Source: an uncultured Eubacteriales bacterium
GTDB lineage: Bacteria; Bacillota; Clostridia; Oscillospirales; Oscillospiraceae
DNA: 38,593 nucleotides
Assembly (NCBI GenBank): GCA_905205195.1
Contig: CAJLCS010000011.1
Coordinates: 1-38,593 of the forward strand
Direction of reading: 5' to 3'
The position numbers and the translations under genes were made by a program. Positions 15,326 to 23,069 of the stretch are shown here, piece after piece. Below the pieces are notes generated by a model that was not told the origin of the DNA, did no database searches, and saw only the letters and a program-made list of their open reading frames with translations. Position 1 is the first letter of the stretch. Each line of letters starts with the position of its first letter.

Positions 15326-15481
15326 TCACGGCAGCGTGTCTTCCCCGCCGTATTCCTTCACCACCTGCCAAAAGACATCCTGCATTCCCAGGGTAAAATT
15401 CACGCCCTCCGGCGTGACCCAGCTGCCATAGGCGGGGTCAGTCACGCAGGTCAGCGTATTGAAGCAGCTGATGCAGATTAT
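15326..15481 (-). pseudogene. Possible gene remnant or very small ORF
   Basis: A 51-codon open stretch on the minus strand reads like genuine protein sequence (for example YGSWVTPEGVNFTLGMQDVF and WQVVKEYGGEDTLP before TGA). It has no ATG; a GTG start would give 39 residues without a ribosome binding site, and a stop lies just upstream. I read it as the 3' end of a decayed gene between the bile salt hydrolase and glnA. The family is not recognised. The rest of the 15260-15555 gap holds only a weak rightward extended -10 (TGGTAAAAT, hexamer 15518-15523). Confidence 0.3.
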
Positions 15482-15555
15482 TTACAATTTCGCCATGGAT
15501 TTCCGGCCCCTGCGTGGTAAAATAACCCCATTGCTATTTGGGAGGAAACAATCGA

Positions 15556-16530
15556 ATGTGTACTGCAGCCACTTATCACAACGGCGGCTTCTATTTCGGC
15601 CGCAATCTGGATTACGAACGCAGTTACGGCGAGCATATCACCGTCACGCCCCGGCGTTTTCCCATTCCGATGCGGAACCTGCCGGATCTGACCGAACACT
15701 ACGCCATGGTCGGCATGGCCCACATTCAGGACGGCTTTCCCCTTTACTACGACGCCGTCAACGAGAAGGGCCTGTGCATCGCGGGCCTGAATTTTGTGGG
15801 CAACGCCGTCTACCGGCCCCTCTGCCCCGGCAAGGACAACGTGGCCCAGTTTGAACTGATTCCCTGGCTGCTGGGAAAATGCGCCACCGTGGCGGAGGCC
15901 CGGGCGCTGCTGGCCGGGATGAACCTGACCGATCAGCCCTTCAGCCCCCGGATGCCGCTGGCCCAGCTGCACTGGCTGCTGGCCGACGAAACGGCCTGCG
16001 TGGTGGTGGAAGCGGTGGCTGACGGGCTGCACGTTTACGACAATCCCGCCGGTGTGCTGACCAACAATCCCCCGTTTCCCATGCAGCTGTTCGCCCTGAA
16101 CAATTATCGCAGCCTGTCGCCGGAGACGCCGGAAAACCGGTTTGCGCCGTCGCTGCCGCTGGAAGTCTACAGCCGGGGCATGGGCGCCATGGGACTTCCC
16201 GGCGATCTGTCCTCCCAGTCCCGGTTTATCCGGGCCGCCTTTGTCCGGGCCAATTCCCGTTCCGGCCGGACGGAAGCCGAAAACGTCAGCCAGTTTTTCC
16301 ACATTCTCGGTTCCGTGGAGCAGCAGCGGGGCTGCTGCCGGTTGGACGACGGTGCCTGCGAAATCACCCTCTATTCCAGCTGTTGCAGCGCCGGTCAGGG
16401 CATTTATTACTACACCACCTACGATAACTCCCGGATTACCGCCATTGACCTTCATCGGGGGGATCTGGGCAGCGCCGTACTGACCGCCTATCCCCTGCGG
16501 ACGGAATCGGAAATCCGCTTTGAAAATTAA
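15556..16530 (+). CDS. bsh: Bile salt hydrolase / choloylglycine hydrolase family
   Basis: Ntn-hydrolase of the choloylglycine hydrolase family that cleaves the amide bond of taurine- or glycine-conjugated bile acids. The 324 residues match family length. All expected active-site residues align with C. perfringens BSH: Cys2 (free after Met removal), Arg16, Asp19 (FGRNLDYE), Asn79 (AGLNF), Asn170 (VLTNNP) and Arg223 (SRFIRAAF). GGAGG lies 10 nt before the ATG that places Cys at position 2. It is a single-gene unit between leftward genes, followed by a strong terminator. Penicillin V acylase is the main alternative within the family; Asn79 (usually Tyr in acylases) favours BSH. Confidence 0.9.
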   Translation: MCTAATYHNGGFYFGRNLDYERSYGEHITVTPRRFPIPMRNLPDLTEHYAMVGMAHIQDGFPLYYDAVNEKGLCIAGLNFVGNAVYRPLCPGKDNVAQFELIPWLLGKCATVAEARALLAGMNLTDQPFSPRMPLAQLHWLLADETACVVVEAVADGLHVYDNPAGVLTNNPPFPMQLFALNNYRSLSPETPENRFAPSLPLEVYSRGMGAMGLPGDLSSQSRFIRAAFVRANSRSGRTEAENVSQFFHILGSVEQQRGCCRLDDGACEITLYSSCCSAGQGIYYYTTYDNSRITAIDLHRGDLGSAVLTAYPLRTESEIRFEN

Positions 16531-16533
16531 AAT

Positions 16534-16573
16534 ACTGCCGGGTGACGATCAAACGTCACCCGGCAGTGTTTTT
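16534..16573 (+). terminator. Terminator after the bile salt hydrolase gene
   Basis: A perfect 14-bp stem (16534-16547 with 16554-16567), loop ATCAAA, then GTTTTT. It follows the bsh stop by 3 nt and also lies just after the stop of the converging hydrolase gene. Confidence 0.93.
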
Positions 16574-17564
16574 ATGCTTTGGCCGGCTTGTAGCCGTCGT
16601 ACTGCTTCCAGAAGCTCCGGACCGACGCCTCGTAGCGGGCCGGTTCCACGAAATAGCTCATGCCGTGATCCGCCCCCGGCACAATCAGCAACTTTTTGGG
16701 CGCGGCGCAGGCAATGTAGTTCTCGTAGGTCATCTTCACCGGGACGAAATGGTCGTCCGCCCCGTGGACCAGCATGATGGGAATTTTGGTAATCCGCAGT
16801 GCATCCAGCGTGGAACAGGACCCGGAGCCAACCATCAGCCGCTGCTTGTAAATGGCATCGGCAATGGCGCTGCGAAGGCGGAAATTCAGATGCAGATTAT
16901 CCTCGGCAACGTGCTTCCAGATGGCCTGGGGCGAGGTAAAGCCGCAGTCCGCCGCAATGCCCCGGACGCTGGCCGGAAGGTCCAGCCCCGCCGCCATCAA
17001 CACCGTGGTGGCGCCCATGGAAACGCCCGTCAGATACAGGGGCATTTCCGGCCCGAAGCGCTCCGCCGCCCAGTTGGCCCAATCCCGACAGTCATAGCGC
17101 TCCGTCAGGCCGAAGCCCATATATTCGCCGCCGCTTTCGTTCTGTCCCCGCTGCTCGGCGTAGAGCACCGTGCAGTCGTTATTGTAGAGAAAATCCGCAA
17201 TCATGCCGAAATCCCGATGCCAGGAGGAGCGCCAGCCGTGGAACGCCAGCACCACCCGCTTGGGATAGGGCGCTTCAATCAGATGGCCCACCAGCTCGAT
17301 GCCGTCATGGCTGGTCAGCCGGATGACCTCGTTTTCCCGCCGGGCCAGCCGCTGGGAGTCCTCCTCCAGCTTTTTCAGGAAGGCATTGTCCCCCTGGGTC
17401 CCGGCGATGAACCGGTCGGCCACCTTCAGCGCCTTCGGCTCCTGCCGGTCCAGCGCGATATCCATCATATATTTCGTGCTGACATAGGCGGATACCACCG
17501 CCGCCGCGGCCGCACCGGCGGTAATGCCCGCCGCTTTGAGTACTTTCTTTGTCCGGTCGTTCAT
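16572..17564 (-). CDS. Alpha/beta hydrolase, membrane-anchored
   Basis: A 330-residue serine hydrolase. One N-terminal hydrophobic segment (about 9-30, Ala/Val-rich) suggests membrane anchoring or export. The catalytic core has an oxyanion HGWRSS motif, the nucleophile elbow GVSMGATT, a late Asp in LVHGADDHFVP and His in PGADHGMS, so the triad is complete. It resembles the BAAT/acyl-CoA-thioester-hydrolase-like or dienelactone-type hydrolases of Clostridia; substrate unknown. It begins 25 nt after pepD and is probably cotranscribed with it. Confidence 0.88.
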   Translation of the reverse strand: MNDRTKKVLKAAGITAGAAAAAVVSAYVSTKYMMDIALDRQEPKALKVADRFIAGTQGDNAFLKKLEEDSQRLARRENEVIRLTSHDGIELVGHLIEAPYPKRVVLAFHGWRSSWHRDFGMIADFLYNNDCTVLYAEQRGQNESGGEYMGFGLTERYDCRDWANWAAERFGPEMPLYLTGVSMGATTVLMAAGLDLPASVRGIAADCGFTSPQAIWKHVAEDNLHLNFRLRSAIADAIYKQRLMVGSGSCSTLDALRITKIPIMLVHGADDHFVPVKMTYENYIACAAPKKLLIVPGADHGMSYFVEPARYEASVRSFWKQYDGYKPAKA

Positions 17565-17589
17565 CGGTTGTCTCCTTTCGAGGGGGCGC

Positions 17590-19032
17590 TCAGAGCGATT
17601 TCAGCAGCTCCAGCAGGAAGGCCCAGGTCCGCTGGGTCGATGCAATCTCCAGCTTTTCCCGGCTGGTGTGAATGTCGTGCATATCCGGTCCGATGGACAC
17701 GCAGTCCAATCCGGGCAGCTTTTCGCTGAACAGGCCGCATTCCAGTCCGGCATGAATGGCCACCACTTCCGGCTCCTTGCCGAACATCTTCCGGTACAGG
17801 GAAACCATGGTTTCCCGCAGGGCGGAATCCTTCTTATACTCCCAGGCGGGATAATCGCCCATTTCGCTGTAGGTGCCGTCGTAGAATTTGGCCAGCTCGG
17901 CCAGCCGGTTCAGCAGGTCCCGCTTCTCCTGATTCACGGAGCTGCGGACCGAGAAGGTCAGGCGCATCTCCTCCTCCAGCTTGGCAACGCCCAGATTCAG
18001 GCTGGTCTGCACCAGGCCGGGAATATCCTGACTCCACGCCTGCACGCCGTTGGGGGCCGCGCACAGCAGCGCAATGACCTTGGCGGTGGACTCGGTGGTC
18101 AGGGCATTGCCGCCCAGCGCGTCCACGTCGTCGGCCCGGATCACGGCGTCCGGTTCGTCATACTGCTCCCGGATTTCCTGCTGGAGCGTGGCCGCAATCT
18201 CGTTGATCCGTTCCAGACCGATGCCCATGGCCACCAGCTTGGACTCGCAGGACCGGGGAATGGCGTTATCCTTGGAGCCGCCGGAGAAGGACGTCATGCA
18301 CAGCGGCATCAGCTTCTGGACCCGGCCAAGGAATTCGCCCATGACCTTGTTGGCGTTGGCCCGGTTTTTCTGAATCTCCACGCCGGAATGGCCGCCCTGC
18401 AGCCCCTCCACCGTCAGCCGGATCACGGGACCGTAAACCGCCCGCCGCTGCACCGGCAGATGAATGGTGCCCCGGGCGCCGCCGGCGCAGGACACGGTGA
18501 AAATGCCCTCGTCCTCGCTGTCCAGATTGATCATGGTCCGGCTCCTGAAATCGGACAGATCCACGCCCACCGCGCCTTCCATGCCGATTTCCTCGTCCAC
18601 GGTGATGATAATCTCCAGCGGCGGATGGGGAATCGTCGGATCGGCCAGCAGCGCCAGCGCGAAGGCCACGGCAATGCCGTCGTCGCCGCCCAGCGTGGTG
18701 CCTTTCGCAAAGACGCAGGTCTCGTCGTGGGTCACGTCCAGCCCGTCCTTCGCCATATCCAGCGGGCAGTCCGGTTCCTTCTCGCAGACCATGTCCATAT
18801 GGCCCTGCAGAATCACAGGGGCGTGGTCCTCGTAGCCGCAGGTTCCCTCGCCGAACATCACCACGTTGTTCAGCTCATCCTGACGGTAACGGATGCCGTG
18901 TTCCTTGGCAAAGGACACCAGATAGTCGCTGATTGCTTTGGTATTTCTCGATCCGTGGGGAATGGAGCAGAGCTTTTCAAAATAGGCCCAGACGGCCGCT
19001 GGCTCCAGTCCCTTCAGTTTCGTTGCTTCCAT
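17590..19032 (-). CDS. pepD: Aminoacyl-histidine dipeptidase (M20C)
   Basis: Cytosolic zinc metallopeptidase that cleaves Xaa-His and other dipeptides. The 480 residues are the normal length. Metal-site motifs are ILQGHMDMV (His and Asp), TTLGGDDGIAVA, TVDEEIGMEGA (catalytic Glu pair) and NLDSEDEG; a lid/dimerisation domain follows, and a C-terminal His is present in HAGLECG. AAAGGAGG lies before the ATG. A promoter at 19066-19094 drives it, with the alpha/beta hydrolase downstream. Confidence 0.95.
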   Translation of the reverse strand: MEATKLKGLEPAAVWAYFEKLCSIPHGSRNTKAISDYLVSFAKEHGIRYRQDELNNVVMFGEGTCGYEDHAPVILQGHMDMVCEKEPDCPLDMAKDGLDVTHDETCVFAKGTTLGGDDGIAVAFALALLADPTIPHPPLEIIITVDEEIGMEGAVGVDLSDFRSRTMINLDSEDEGIFTVSCAGGARGTIHLPVQRRAVYGPVIRLTVEGLQGGHSGVEIQKNRANANKVMGEFLGRVQKLMPLCMTSFSGGSKDNAIPRSCESKLVAMGIGLERINEIAATLQQEIREQYDEPDAVIRADDVDALGGNALTTESTAKVIALLCAAPNGVQAWSQDIPGLVQTSLNLGVAKLEEEMRLTFSVRSSVNQEKRDLLNRLAELAKFYDGTYSEMGDYPAWEYKKDSALRETMVSLYRKMFGKEPEVVAIHAGLECGLFSEKLPGLDCVSIGPDMHDIHTSREKLEIASTQRTWAFLLELLKSL

Positions 19033-19065
19033 GATTGTTCCTCCTTTGGGATGATCGTTTTCTTT

Positions 19066-19094
19066 AGTTTACCACAATTCCCGCCGAATGTCCA
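19066..19094 (-). promoter_or_regulatory. Promoter of pepD
   Basis: Minus strand: -35 TGGACA (19094-19089), 17-nt spacer, extended -10 TGGTAAACT with the hexamer at 19071-19066. Confidence 0.65.
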
Positions 19095-19099
19095 CCGAT

Positions 19100-19133
19100 A
19101 AAAAATCTGCCGCAAGAACCCCTTGCGGCAGAT
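19100..19133 (-). terminator. Terminator after secG
   Basis: A 12-bp perfect stem (19133-19122 with 19116-19105) and 5-nt loop, followed by six U in the leftward transcript. It starts 7 nt after the secG stop codon. Confidence 0.92.
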
Positions 19134-19140
19134 ACCTTAA

Positions 19141-19377
19141 TTAAAACAGGCTCAGAGACAGCGTCAGCAGAATCCACACCAGCGCGATCCACTTGGTGGC
19201 AGACGCCATGATCTTATCCATGCCGGCTCCCTTGGACTTACTCAGGTAAGTCTCTGAGTTGCCCGCAATGGCACCGGACAGGCCGGCTTCTTTGCCAGAC
19301 TGCAGCAGAACCACCACAATCAGCGCCACGCTGGCAATGGCCTCCAGAACCGTCAAAATCGTCTTGAAAACTTCCAC
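19141..19377 (-). CDS. secG: Preprotein translocase subunit SecG
   Basis: Small membrane subunit of the SecYEG channel. The 78 residues hold two transmembrane helices (about 5-25 and 57-76) joined by the typical SecG loop VVLLQSGKEAGLSGAIAGNSE. The start codon is GTG with GGAGGGAGG upstream. It is monocistronic: own promoter at 19473-19501, an 88-nt leader, and a terminator directly after the stop. Confidence 0.95.
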   Translation of the reverse strand: MEVFKTILTVLEAIASVALIVVVLLQSGKEAGLSGAIAGNSETYLSKSKGAGMDKIMASATKWIALVWILLTLSLSLF

Positions 19378-19472
19378 GTTGATACCTCCCTCCGGGCTTC
19401 AGGCGGCAGCCGCTGAGCGCGGATGCAAACCAAAATGATTCAGAACAGAGTTTCCTCTTGAAAATCTAAGTT

Positions 19473-19501
19473 ATTATAACATGGCGGGCAGGAAAATTCA
19501 A
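19473..19501 (-). promoter_or_regulatory. Promoter of secG
   Basis: Minus strand: -35 TTGAAT (19501-19496), 17-nt spacer, perfect -10 TATAAT (19478-19473). Confidence 0.78.
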
Positions 19502-19529
19502 TAGGAATTCCGCATTTCCTGCGTAATTT

Positions 19530-20657
19530 TTACTTGGTCACCCAATTTCCCGTAGCCAGGCAGTTGAGATAGGCCTCCAGAAAAGGATCCAGTGCGCCGT
19601 CCATCACCGCATTGACATTGGACGTCTCACAGCCGGTGCGGGTGTCCTTCACCAGCGTGTAGGGCATAAAGACGTAGTTGCGGATCTGGCTGCCCCACTC
19701 GATTTTCTGCTGGACGCCCTTGATGTCGGAAATTTTGTCCAGGTGCTCCCGTTCCTTGATTTCCACCAGCTTGGAACGCAGCATCCGCAGGCAGGTTTCC
19801 TTGTTCTGGAACTGGCTCCGTTCGGTCTGGCAGGACACCACGATGCCCGTGGCCTTGTGAATCAGCCGCACGGCGGAGCTTGTCTTATTGATGTGCTGGC
19901 CACCGGCGCCGGAGGAGCGGTAGACCTGCATTTCGTAGTCCTCCGGACGGATTTCCACGTCCTGACTGTCATCTTCGATTTCCGGAATGACTTCCACCGC
20001 CGCAAAGGACGTCTGCCGTCGTGCGTTGGCATCGAAGGGCGACACGCGCACCAGCCGGTGGACACCGTTCTCCCCCTTCAGAAAGCCGTAGGCGTTCTCC
20101 CCTTCAATCAGGATATCCGCCGATTTCAGGCCGGCTTCGTCGCCTTCCAGATAATCGAGAATCTTGTAGGTAAACCCGTGGGCCTCGGCCCAGCGGGTAT
20201 ACATCCGATAGAGCATCTGGCACCAGTCCTGAGCCTCGGTACCGCCGGCACCGGCGTGGAAGCTCATCAGCGCGTTGTTGGCGTCGTAGTGACCGGTCAG
20301 CAGCGTTTCCAAGCGGCAGGTTTCCATATCCTGGGTCAGCTTCTCAAACCCCTCCTGCAGCTCGGGCAGCATGGAGTCGTCGTCCTCCTCCGCCGCCATT
20401 TCGCAAATGGTCATCAGATCGTCCCACGTGGACAGCATATGCTCGTACTTTTCGATTTTGGATTCGGTGATTTTGGTCTTGACCACAATCTTCTGGCTTT
20501 TTTCCGGGTCGTCCCAGAATCCCGGCGCCTCCTGCATGGCGTGGAGCCGCTCCAGCTCGTTGCGGAGTCCCTCCAGATTCAGCGACTGGGCCAGTCCTTC
20601 CAGCTGCGGCCGGCAGTCGTTGAGCTTCTGCCGGTAAGCGTCAAATTCAATATTCAT
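19530..20657 (-). CDS. prfB: Peptide chain release factor 2
   Basis: Terminates translation at UGA and UAA. The 375 residues read without interruption: N-terminal helical domain, anticodon-mimic SPF in RVSPFDANARRQ near 206-208, and the peptidyl-hydrolysis GGQ loop GAGGQHINKTSSAVR near 249. Many bacteria control this gene through an in-frame UGA and +1 frameshift near codon 25; here the corresponding region (LAQSLNLEGLRNELERL) is continuous, so that autoregulation is absent. The ribosome binding site is modest (GGATG). Promoter at 20695-20723. Confidence 0.97.
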   Translation of the reverse strand: MNIEFDAYRQKLNDCRPQLEGLAQSLNLEGLRNELERLHAMQEAPGFWDDPEKSQKIVVKTKITESKIEKYEHMLSTWDDLMTICEMAAEEDDDSMLPELQEGFEKLTQDMETCRLETLLTGHYDANNALMSFHAGAGGTEAQDWCQMLYRMYTRWAEAHGFTYKILDYLEGDEAGLKSADILIEGENAYGFLKGENGVHRLVRVSPFDANARRQTSFAAVEVIPEIEDDSQDVEIRPEDYEMQVYRSSGAGGQHINKTSSAVRLIHKATGIVVSCQTERSQFQNKETCLRMLRSKLVEIKEREHLDKISDIKGVQQKIEWGSQIRNYVFMPYTLVKDTRTGCETSNVNAVMDGALDPFLEAYLNCLATGNWVTK

Positions 20658-20694
20658 ATTCTACATCCATTCCTGTTTACTTCATAGCTGATCT

Positions 20695-20723
20695 ATTATA
20701 GCCCAACTTTCCGACTCTGTAAA
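20695..20723 (-). promoter_or_regulatory. Promoter of prfB
   Basis: Minus strand: -35 TTTACA (20723-20718), 17-nt spacer, perfect -10 TATAAT (20700-20695), about 38 nt before the coding start. Confidence 0.75.
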
Positions 20724-20748
20724 GAGAAAAGTTGGAAAATCTCCCTTC

Positions 20749-21309
20749 TTACCGCGGACGCAGAATCGTTTTGCGCGTCGGGCAGTACGCGTCGCTGCTG
20801 CAGTGAATCAGCAGTTCCTCCAGCGACGCCAGGCCCCCGATGGCGCACACGCACAGGCACACCGCCGTGGGGTTCCAGACGGCAATCAGGTAGGCGATGC
20901 TGAAAACCGCCGCGCCGGTCAGCTTGTTCAGATAGGTGTGCATGGCGGAAAACCGGTGGAATTTCACCGCCGCCACGCCGTAGGCGGCCAGCCGCAGCAG
21001 CACCACCCCGACGGCAAAGAACCAGGTGCCCCGCCACAGCGCGGCCCACAGCACCGGAAACAGCTTTCCGATGGTGACGGAATAAAAAATCAGGTCCGCC
21101 GCGCTGTCCAGCCGGGAGCCAAGCTCACTGGTGGTATGGGTCGCCCGGGCCACCGTGCCGTCCAGCACATCCGTCACGCCGCAAAGGGTATACACAAGGA
21201 AAAATTGCCGGCTTCCCGACGTCAGCGCCAGCAGAAGCAGGGAGCAGACAATCCGCACGGATGTCAGCGCATTGGGAATCCAGGCAATCGACGATCGTTT
21301 TACTGTCAT
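20749..21309 (-). CDS. CDP-alcohol phosphatidyltransferase (PgsA-like)
   Basis: Membrane enzyme that joins an alcohol to CDP-diacylglycerol. The family signature D-x2-D-G-x2-A-R-x8-G-x3-D-x3-D is complete at residues 47-72 (DVLDGTVAR ... GSRLDSAAD). About five hydrophobic helices follow in a 186-residue protein. Phosphatidylglycerophosphate synthase is the commonest function for this size, but the substrate alcohol cannot be read from the motif. Its start overlaps the end of the GNAT gene by four bases, so it is the last gene of the MBL-GNAT-phosphatidyltransferase operon. Confidence 0.9.
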   Translation of the reverse strand: MTVKRSSIAWIPNALTSVRIVCSLLLLALTSGSRQFFLVYTLCGVTDVLDGTVARATHTTSELGSRLDSAADLIFYSVTIGKLFPVLWAALWRGTWFFAVGVVLLRLAAYGVAAVKFHRFSAMHTYLNKLTGAAVFSIAYLIAVWNPTAVCLCVCAIGGLASLEELLIHCSSDAYCPTRKTILRPR

Positions 21310-21842
21310 TTCTCTTTTCTTTCTGACCTTTCAAGCTGTTTTTCGTATACAATTCGCACGGTGCCGTTACCCATGCGGATTTCGGCGCATTCCGTAAAGC
21401 CCTCCCGCCGGATGATATGGCGCATCCGGGCGTTGTCCGGGTGGGTGTCAATCCGCAGGACGGTTTTCCCTGCAGCCGCCGCTTCCCGCTGGCAGACGGA
21501 AAACAGAATATGGGACAGCCCCCGCCCCCGGCAGGCATCGTCCACCGCCGTGCGGTGGATAGTGGCGTAAGGGCCGGACAGCCGGAAGCCGCCCCGGATG
21601 GGGTGCGCGTAAGCTTCCTCCGGCTCCAGCGACAGGCAGACGAAGGCCGAAACGATGCCGTCCACCGTCACCACATAGCCCTGGCGGCAGGTGATATCCT
21701 GCCGCAGCACGTCCTCCGTGGGAAAGCTGTCCTGCCACTGATCCACGCCGCAGGCCGCCAGAAACCGCTGGGCCTGTTCCACAAGCCGCAAAATCTGCGG
21801 CAAATCGCAAAGCGCCGCCCGGCGCCAGACGCATGACTCCAT
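21306..21842 (-). CDS. GNAT-family N-acetyltransferase
   Basis: A 178-residue acetyl-CoA-dependent transferase. The acetyl-CoA pyrophosphate-binding segment is ATIHRTAVDDACRGRGLSHI (the R/Q-x-x-G-x-G/A equivalent is CRGRGLS), followed by LRIDTHPDNARMRHIIRREG, the usual helix and strand before the end. GGGAG directly upstream of ATG 21842 sets the start; the longer open frame reads antisense of the MBL gene. It lies 14 nt after the MBL gene and overlaps the phosphatidyltransferase start. Substrate unknown. Confidence 0.9.
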   Translation of the reverse strand: MESCVWRRAALCDLPQILRLVEQAQRFLAACGVDQWQDSFPTEDVLRQDITCRQGYVVTVDGIVSAFVCLSLEPEEAYAHPIRGGFRLSGPYATIHRTAVDDACRGRGLSHILFSVCQREAAAAGKTVLRIDTHPDNARMRHIIRREGFTECAEIRMGNGTVRIVYEKQLERSERKEK

Positions 21843-21856
21843 TCTACTCCCTTTTC

Positions 21857-22720
21857 TTACAGGCAAATCCGCTGCGTTCCGTCCTTGGTCACATAGTGGG
21901 TGCGGACGCCCAGCGCCTCCATCCAGCGGCGGGTCACCGCCGTACCGTACATTCTCTGGCGTCCCATGCGGCGCAGCGCCTCCCGGTCCGCCAGATAGGC
22001 CGGGATTTCCGGCTCGCCGTACAGCCAGTCCCGGCAGCACCACAGGCAGGCCTCCGGCGCCGCCGCCGCATAAATCTCCATGCCGCAGTTCATGTGCCCG
22101 TGGTGAGCCATCTGCACCAGGTCCGCTTTCAGCTTGTCCCGGGATTCCTCATACAGCACATCGCCGCCCTCCGGCCCCAGATCGCCCAGAAACAGGACGC
22201 TTTTGTTCGGTCCGGTCAGTTTGAACACCAGAGAACTGTCGTTCATCAGGTTACTGGTCAGATAATCGTGGTAATGAAACAGAAATTCAATCTCTACTTC
22301 ATCAACCCGGATCCGGTCCCCCCGCCGTGGCGTTACTACCTTTTCCTGAAATTCCGGCAGCAGCCGCAGGTACTCCGGCAGGCACTCGTCCATTTCGCTG
22401 CGGAAATAATCCCGGTCCTCCACATCCGGCCGATCCGGCTCGTAGGGCGGAAAATGGCAGTAAATGCGCTCCACAGGAAACGCGGGGCCGTCCTGCCGGG
22501 CATATTCCGACAAAAAGCCGCTGATGTGATCCGTATGTGCATGGGTCAGAATCCACGCCGCCACGGTTCTTTCGCCCACATATTGCTTCAGAAGCGGCAT
22601 ATCCTCCGGCCGTCCGCCGTCAATCAGGATCACCCGGTCCTCCCGGGTCACAATAACAAAGGACATCATAAAATCGCTGGTTTCCGTCAGCTGATACAAA
22701 ACGGTTTCCGCATTGCACAT
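21857..22720 (-). CDS. MBL-fold metallohydrolase (ComEC C-domain-like)
   Basis: A 287-residue soluble metallo-beta-lactamase-fold hydrolase. Metal ligands: HAHTDH at residues 60-65 (H-x-H-x-D-H), Asp in FLGDLGPEGG, and His in MAHHGHMN. The late layout (SVLFLGDLG, DLVQMAHHGH) is close to the hydrolase domain of ComEC-like proteins, though no membrane part is present. Start at 22720 is chosen for the upstream GGGGGA. Promoter elements (TTGCGG, 17 nt, extended -10 TGCTAAACT) lie just upstream but are weak. First gene of a three-gene operon. Confidence 0.87.
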   Translation of the reverse strand: MCNAETVLYQLTETSDFMMSFVIVTREDRVILIDGGRPEDMPLLKQYVGERTVAAWILTHAHTDHISGFLSEYARQDGPAFPVERIYCHFPPYEPDRPDVEDRDYFRSEMDECLPEYLRLLPEFQEKVVTPRRGDRIRVDEVEIEFLFHYHDYLTSNLMNDSSLVFKLTGPNKSVLFLGDLGPEGGDVLYEESRDKLKADLVQMAHHGHMNCGMEIYAAAAPEACLWCCRDWLYGEPEIPAYLADREALRRMGRQRMYGTAVTRRWMEALGVRTHYVTKDGTQRICL

Positions 22721-22802
22721 GGTGCGTTCCCCCTGTCTCTTTTCTAGCCTACAGTTTAGCATATTCTGCGCGGCGCCGCAACCGGTTTTTCCCCGGCGGA
22801 AT

Positions 22803-22830
22803 TGACTTTTCCAGGCGGATTGGCTATACT
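22803..22830 (+). promoter_or_regulatory. Promoter of the small acidic protein gene
   Basis: -35 TTGACT (22803-22808), 16-nt spacer, -10 TATACT (22825-22830), about 30 nt before the start codon. Confidence 0.7.
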
Positions 22831-22859
22831 GGAATCAAACACGGAAAGGAGGCCCTGTG

Positions 22860-23069
22860 ATGAGCCGCATTCTTGAATTTCCGCCCCGGGATCCGGAGGA
22901 AATGGGCGAGGACGAGCTGCAGGACTATCTGGCGGAGCTGCGCCGCCGCCTGAATCAGCTGGACGCCCAGGAGCCGGAGGACCGGGAAAGCGCCGCTTAC
23001 GAGCGCTGGTGCGACCGGCACGAAAAGCTGGAGGATCAGATCGACGACGTGCTGGATCTGCTGGACTGA
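22860..23069 (+). CDS. Small acidic helical protein, 69 aa
   Basis: Not recognised as a named family. The protein is almost entirely charged helix (EDELQDYLAELRRRLNQLDA, then HEKLEDQIDDVLDLLD) with heptad-like Leu/Ile spacing, suggesting a coiled coil. A strong AAGGAGG lies 7 nt before the ATG and a good promoter 30 nt before that, so it is very likely expressed. A GTG codon directly before the ATG is a less well-spaced alternative. Its last 34 bases overlap the 3' end of the converging isomerase gene on the other strand. Confidence 0.8.
   Translation: MSRILEFPPRDPEEMGEDELQDYLAELRRRLNQLDAQEPEDRESAAYERWCDRHEKLEDQIDDVLDLLD

Noticed and set aside
20703..20735. Inverted repeat CCAACTTT/AAAGTTGG as a terminator after the phosphatidyltransferase gene
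   Set aside because: No T run follows on either strand and the stem contains the prfB -35 element; treated as chance or a weak structure.
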